Below are positions 61,244 to 64,000 of a stretch of DNA of 64,000 nucleotides, piece after piece; the stretch's first letter is position 1; each line of letters opens with the position of its first letter. Source of the stretch: Daejeonella lutea (lineage in GTDB: Bacteria; Bacteroidota; Bacteroidia; Sphingobacteriales; Sphingobacteriaceae); contig NZ_FUYR01000007.1 in assembly GCF_900168015.1 (NCBI RefSeq), positions 1 through 64,000 of the forward strand, written 5' to 3'. The notes under the pieces are model-generated. The model made no database searches. It was given only the letters and a program-made list of their open reading frames with translations, and was not told where the DNA came from. Position numbers and translations under genes: made by a program.

Positions 61244-62389
61244 TTATAATGAGGTCCGCGTATAAAAAGAAAGGCGGTCCAGAAAATATGTCAGATAACC
61301 CGGATGCGATTTTAAGGGTGGAAGTTTTTGAAGGTCAGAAGTGTCGTTAAGGAAAAAATTAGCAGGAGCGTCATGAAAGATACTATCGTACGTACCTTCA
61401 ATTTCATCGGGAAAACCAATGAGTTTATAAATTACATACGATTTGAATCCCATCTCCAGAGCTGAGAGTGAAGATGTGGAGCCCAATGAAAAGCAGTAGT
61501 CAATTTCCGGGTGGGTCAGCAATACCAACTCCGAGCTTAGGTCGTAACCTATGTTTTCAATGTTTCCAGTTGGAAAGCATTCCCTGATAAGTTTGAACTC
61601 GTCATCCATTTCTGCCGGATGTGGTTTATATAAAAACGTATATCCTGGAAGAGATGACGATAACTCTTTATAATATTTCAATAAATCTGCCGTCATCTTT
61701 TTTGTAAAATAATCCCAGCTCAAAAACCTGCTTCCAAATAAAATCACTTTCTTACTTGTGACTTCGCTTTCAATTAATGGGGGTAAAACAATTCTGTTTT
61801 TAAGAGACTTATCCCCATTCCGGAAAATAATTTCCACCTTTTGTCTGATAACATGATGGTGGCTAACAAATGTACTTTTCTTATTGACGCGGATAATTTT
61901 CCATTTAGCCCCAAAAATAGAATGATAAATATTAGCTAAAACGGTTGACTTCCATGCAATCGTATAATCTTTAGTCAGATCTGGTGCCTCGAAGGTCTGA
62001 ATTAGAATACTGTGGTGGAACTTATTTAGCAATATATGTGGCAAAAGCTGAGATTTATCCAGTGAAATAAATAAATCAGCTTTGTTAATCAGCTTATCAA
62101 TCCGCTGAAGGGCCGTTGAGATTAACTTCGAAATTGGGGCAATCCCTTTGCCCAACCTGGGTACCTGATCTTCAGTTATCATTATATAATCCGATGCAAT
62201 ATGATCAAGATAACTGCTCAAACCCGCAATTTTATTTAGGTGGGGGTCCATAGCCACCACTGCCGAAAATGTAAACCGCCCGTACGCACGAATCAATGGA
62301 ACCAGCCGCAGAAAATAGACAAGGTCATATGCGTGCCCGATATAAAGGGAAATATGCCGTGTCTGATTATTCATATTAGTCTGCGCCAA
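61244..62389 (-). CDS. Polysialyltransferase-like GT-B protein
   Basis: The 381-residue protein has two marks of polysialyltransferase-like enzymes: YKPHPAE near 256-262 (KPHP-like) and CFSLGSTSSLSALEMGF near 298-314 (the S-rich CMP site). VILFGSRFL near 215-223 begins the C-terminal Rossmann half. It lies 15 bp after a CMP-sugar synthetase gene, so it probably transfers a CMP-activated nonulosonic acid. No signal peptide or membrane segment. The overall similarity to a named family cannot be judged without a search. Confidence 0.68.
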   Translation of the reverse strand: MAQTNMNNQTRHISLYIGHAYDLVYFLRLVPLIRAYGRFTFSAVVAMDPHLNKIAGLSSYLDHIASDYIMITEDQVPRLGKGIAPISKLISTALQRIDKLINKADLFISLDKSQLLPHILLNKFHHSILIQTFEAPDLTKDYTIAWKSTVLANIYHSIFGAKWKIIRVNKKSTFVSHHHVIRQKVEIIFRNGDKSLKNRIVLPPLIESEVTSKKVILFGSRFLSWDYFTKKMTADLLKYYKELSSSLPGYTFLYKPHPAEMDDEFKLIRECFPTGNIENIGYDLSSELVLLTHPEIDYCFSLGSTSSLSALEMGFKSYVIYKLIGFPDEIEGTYDSIFHDAPANFFLNDTSDLQKLPPLKSHPGYLTYFLDRLSFYTRTSL

Positions 62390-62404
62390 AATAGAGCGAT
62401 CATT

Positions 62405-63100
62405 TTACTTTCTTCGCGCTAAATACTTCTCTGCGGTTTTAAGGTCCTCAATATTATCGATGTCTACTGATCTTTCTGCATTCATCAAATAAGCTAATGC
62501 CTTCCCTCCCCACACAAACTTATCAATACAATTTAGGCGGGTAATATAGATTGCTGCTCCATTTCGTGCTAAGACGGGAGCTTTATCCTGTCTTCTTGTC
62601 GGTTGCTGCCCGTTAATAAAATTTTTTAAATAGCCTTCAGCATTCAGTTCCATAACTGAAGTCGGATGAAAAATATGCGGAACCTCAATACAAGAAACCA
62701 GGCTGTCTGCATTAGGATCCGAAAGGAACAGCTGGACAGCCTGGTCTATATCTTCGCTCGTTCTAAGCGGTGAAGTTGGCTGTAGTGTTATTACAGCATC
62801 TGGTATCCATTCCTCATGCACGGCTAAATATTGCACAACATGCTGCAAAACTGCCATAGTGGGAGTGTCATCCTCTGCTAGTTCTTCTGGCCGCAGAATC
62901 GGCACTTCCGCTCCAAATTCAAGGGCAACTGAAGCTATCTCAGGGTCATCCGTAGAAACAATAGTTCGATGTACAAAATTTGAACCTAAAGATGCCTCGA
63001 TCGTCCACCCAAGCAATGGCTTCCCAAAAAGGGGATAAATGTTTTTGCCAGGAATACCTTTGGAACCACCTCTAGCCGGTATGATACTGATAAACTTCAT
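62405..63100 (-). CDS. CMP-nonulosonic acid synthetase (NeuA/PseF/LegF)
   Basis: This 231-residue enzyme activates a nonulosonic acid with CTP. It starts with IIPARGGSKGIPGKNIYPLFGKPLLGWTI (about 5-33), the family N-terminus, and continues with TIVSTDDPEIASVA near 47-60, AEDDTPTMAVLQHVV near 78-92, LQPTSPLRTSEDIDQA near 107-122 and a DIDNIEDLKTAE end. The gene overlaps the NeuC-type epimerase stop by 1 bp. Legionaminic, pseudaminic and sialic acid cannot be distinguished from this protein alone. Confidence 0.92.
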   Translation of the reverse strand: MKFISIIPARGGSKGIPGKNIYPLFGKPLLGWTIEASLGSNFVHRTIVSTDDPEIASVALEFGAEVPILRPEELAEDDTPTMAVLQHVVQYLAVHEEWIPDAVITLQPTSPLRTSEDIDQAVQLFLSDPNADSLVSCIEVPHIFHPTSVMELNAEGYLKNFINGQQPTRRQDKAPVLARNGAAIYITRLNCIDKFVWGGKALAYLMNAERSVDIDNIEDLKTAEKYLARRK

Positions 63101-64000
63101 TAATAAGTTATCCTTTTCTGGACGTTTACTGTTTTCGTCGCAAGAACTTCTGCTATCCTTTTTCCTGCATTTCCATCACCATAAATGGTATCCCTTTGAT
63201 AGGGCCCATGGGCTACCTGCTGCTTTACTGCTTGCAGAATTGCCTCTCTCTCGGCAGGTACCTCGAGGACATTAGACCCTCTTTCCCGTGTAGTTTGCCG
63301 CGACCCAAGATTAACGCATGGCGTTCCAATAAAGGCCCCATCCCTCAATCCGGAAGATGAATTACCGACAATACAGCTCGTTCTTTTCATCAGCCGTACA
63401 TATACATCTATTGGCAGATTCTTAAAAAAATGCATATTCTTGCCATGTCCCTGCTCTCTCCATTTACGTATACCACGTGATATGTCGTCAGATCCGGCAT
63501 CAGCATTCGGCCACAATACGATAGCAGGCAGTCCGCTTTCACTTACAGCTTCCAGAGTAGCCCTGATCTGTCTTTCACCTTCGCCGTATTCAGTGGTAAC
63601 CGGATGTTGAGAAACCAGAATAAAAGGCTTATCAAGATCTATAACGTCACCAACGCCAGCGGTAAATAGCTCATTCGCAAGTTCTGCTGTGCCCTTATCT
63701 TTTTCCAGGATTTCAGCAACCAGGTCGATTCTCGGGCAGCCCACCATATGGACATCCTCTGGCACTTCTCCCAATTTTATTATCCTTTCCCTAGCATCCT
63801 CGCTTGCCGGAAAATGTACGTGTGCAAACTTTGTAACAGCATGCCTGATGCTCTCATCAATAGTTCCTGAAACCTCTCCGCCCATAGTGTGTGCCACCGG
63901 GATGTTCATATAAGCCGCAGCGAGGGTCGTAGCCATCGTCTCAAATCTGTCACCTATTGTTACCACAAAATCGGGCTTCAGCCGGCTAAAAACTGTAGGT
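63100..64000 (-). CDS. Hydrolysing UDP-sugar 2-epimerase (NeuC/LegG type), cut by the edge
   Basis: About 299 residues are visible, and the frame stays open to the last base, so the N-terminal 70 to 90 residues lie outside the window. It shows VTIGDRFETMATTLAAAY, HTMGGEVSGTIDESIRHAVTK, GCPRID, SQHPVTTEYGEG, GNSSSGLRDG and GSRQTTRERGSNV, the marks of NeuC-type epimerases that release ManNAc (or a diNAc derivative) from the UDP sugar. It probably provides the six-carbon precursor for nonulosonic acid synthesis. The synthase NeuB is not in the window and should lie further upstream of this gene. Confidence 0.9.
   Translation of the reverse strand, partial: PTVFSRLKPDFVVTIGDRFETMATTLAAAYMNIPVAHTMGGEVSGTIDESIRHAVTKFAHVHFPASEDARERIIKLGEVPEDVHMVGCPRIDLVAEILEKDKGTAELANELFTAGVGDVIDLDKPFILVSQHPVTTEYGEGERQIRATLEAVSESGLPAIVLWPNADAGSDDISRGIRKWREQGHGKNMHFFKNLPIDVYVRLMKRTSCIVGNSSSGLRDGAFIGTPCVNLGSRQTTRERGSNVLEVPAEREAILQAVKQQVAHGPYQRDTIYGDGNAGKRIAEVLATKTVNVQKRITY

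Overview
The window is a dense surface-polysaccharide locus from a member of the Bacteroidota, most likely a Sphingobacteriia/Chitinophagia-type organism. The pointers are the AT-leaning DNA, the lack of clear Shine-Dalgarno sequences, TAnnTTTG-type promoter boxes, three Wzi-like capsule barrels, a multi-SLBB export protein paired with a Wzz protein that lacks a kinase domain, and a PglF/E/D/C-type initiation set. I support 53 protein genes, one of them cut by the right edge. I see no rRNA, tRNA, CRISPR array or transposase. This assignment comes from reading protein families, not from a database search.

Layout. (1) 398-5015, minus strand: a CAP59-like glycosyltransferase and a carbamoyltransferase / DUF5989 / SxtJ-like / SGNH-hydrolase cassette that looks like a sugar-decoration module. 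(2) 5328-21840, plus strand: O-antigen polymerase (Wzy), glycosyltransferases, GDP-mannose 4,6-dehydratase, a hexapeptide acyltransferase, an AsnB-type amidotransferase, a WcaJ-type initiating phosphotransferase, a Wzi-like barrel, an SLBB export protein and Wzz. (3) 22360-25792: an inverted GT2 gene, then a GT4 gene and the Wzx flippase. (4) 26602-32549, minus strand: a membrane nucleotide-sugar 4,6-dehydratase (PglF/WbpM type) followed by an unusual triad, Wzi-like barrel / lipoprotein / Wzi-like barrel, with 4-bp overlaps. (5) 32667-64000, minus strand: 30 tightly packed genes over more than 31 kb with no internal gap above 76 bp. They run from a partial NeuC-type epimerase and a NeuA-type CMP-sugar synthetase, through perosamine-synthase-like, methyltransferase and glycosyltransferase genes, a WbpB/D/E-like set, the WbuX/WbuY/WbuZ sugar-amidation cassette, an AsnB, a bi-domain oxidoreductase and a cytoplasmic heparinase-like protein, to PglE/PglD/PglC homologues.

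How the genes fit together. Two initiation systems are present: WcaJ-type on the plus strand, and PglC-type with the bacillosamine-like sugar enzymes on the minus strand. The sugars suggested are a 2,4-diamino-trideoxy hexose, a 2,3-diacetamido uronic acid with an acetamidino group, a nonulosonic acid and a GDP-deoxymannose derivative. Thirteen glycosyltransferase-type genes assemble the repeat units. Wzx, Wzy, Wzz and the SLBB protein flip, polymerise and export them, and the Wzi-like proteins probably hold the product at the cell surface.

Non-coding DNA. The long gaps at 8893-9326, 10077-10530, 13584-14095, 21841-22359 and 25793-26601 are packed with several nested repeat families. These are long two-stem hairpin elements with compensatory changes, a 20-bp GC-rich palindrome that sits as an exact insertion inside other repeats, heptameric (7-bp) tandem arrays (two of them entering coding sequence), and a purine-rich CACRGAG-type repeat. 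With the Wzi/lipoprotein/Wzi triad and the amidation cassette, these repeats are the parts most worth a second look.
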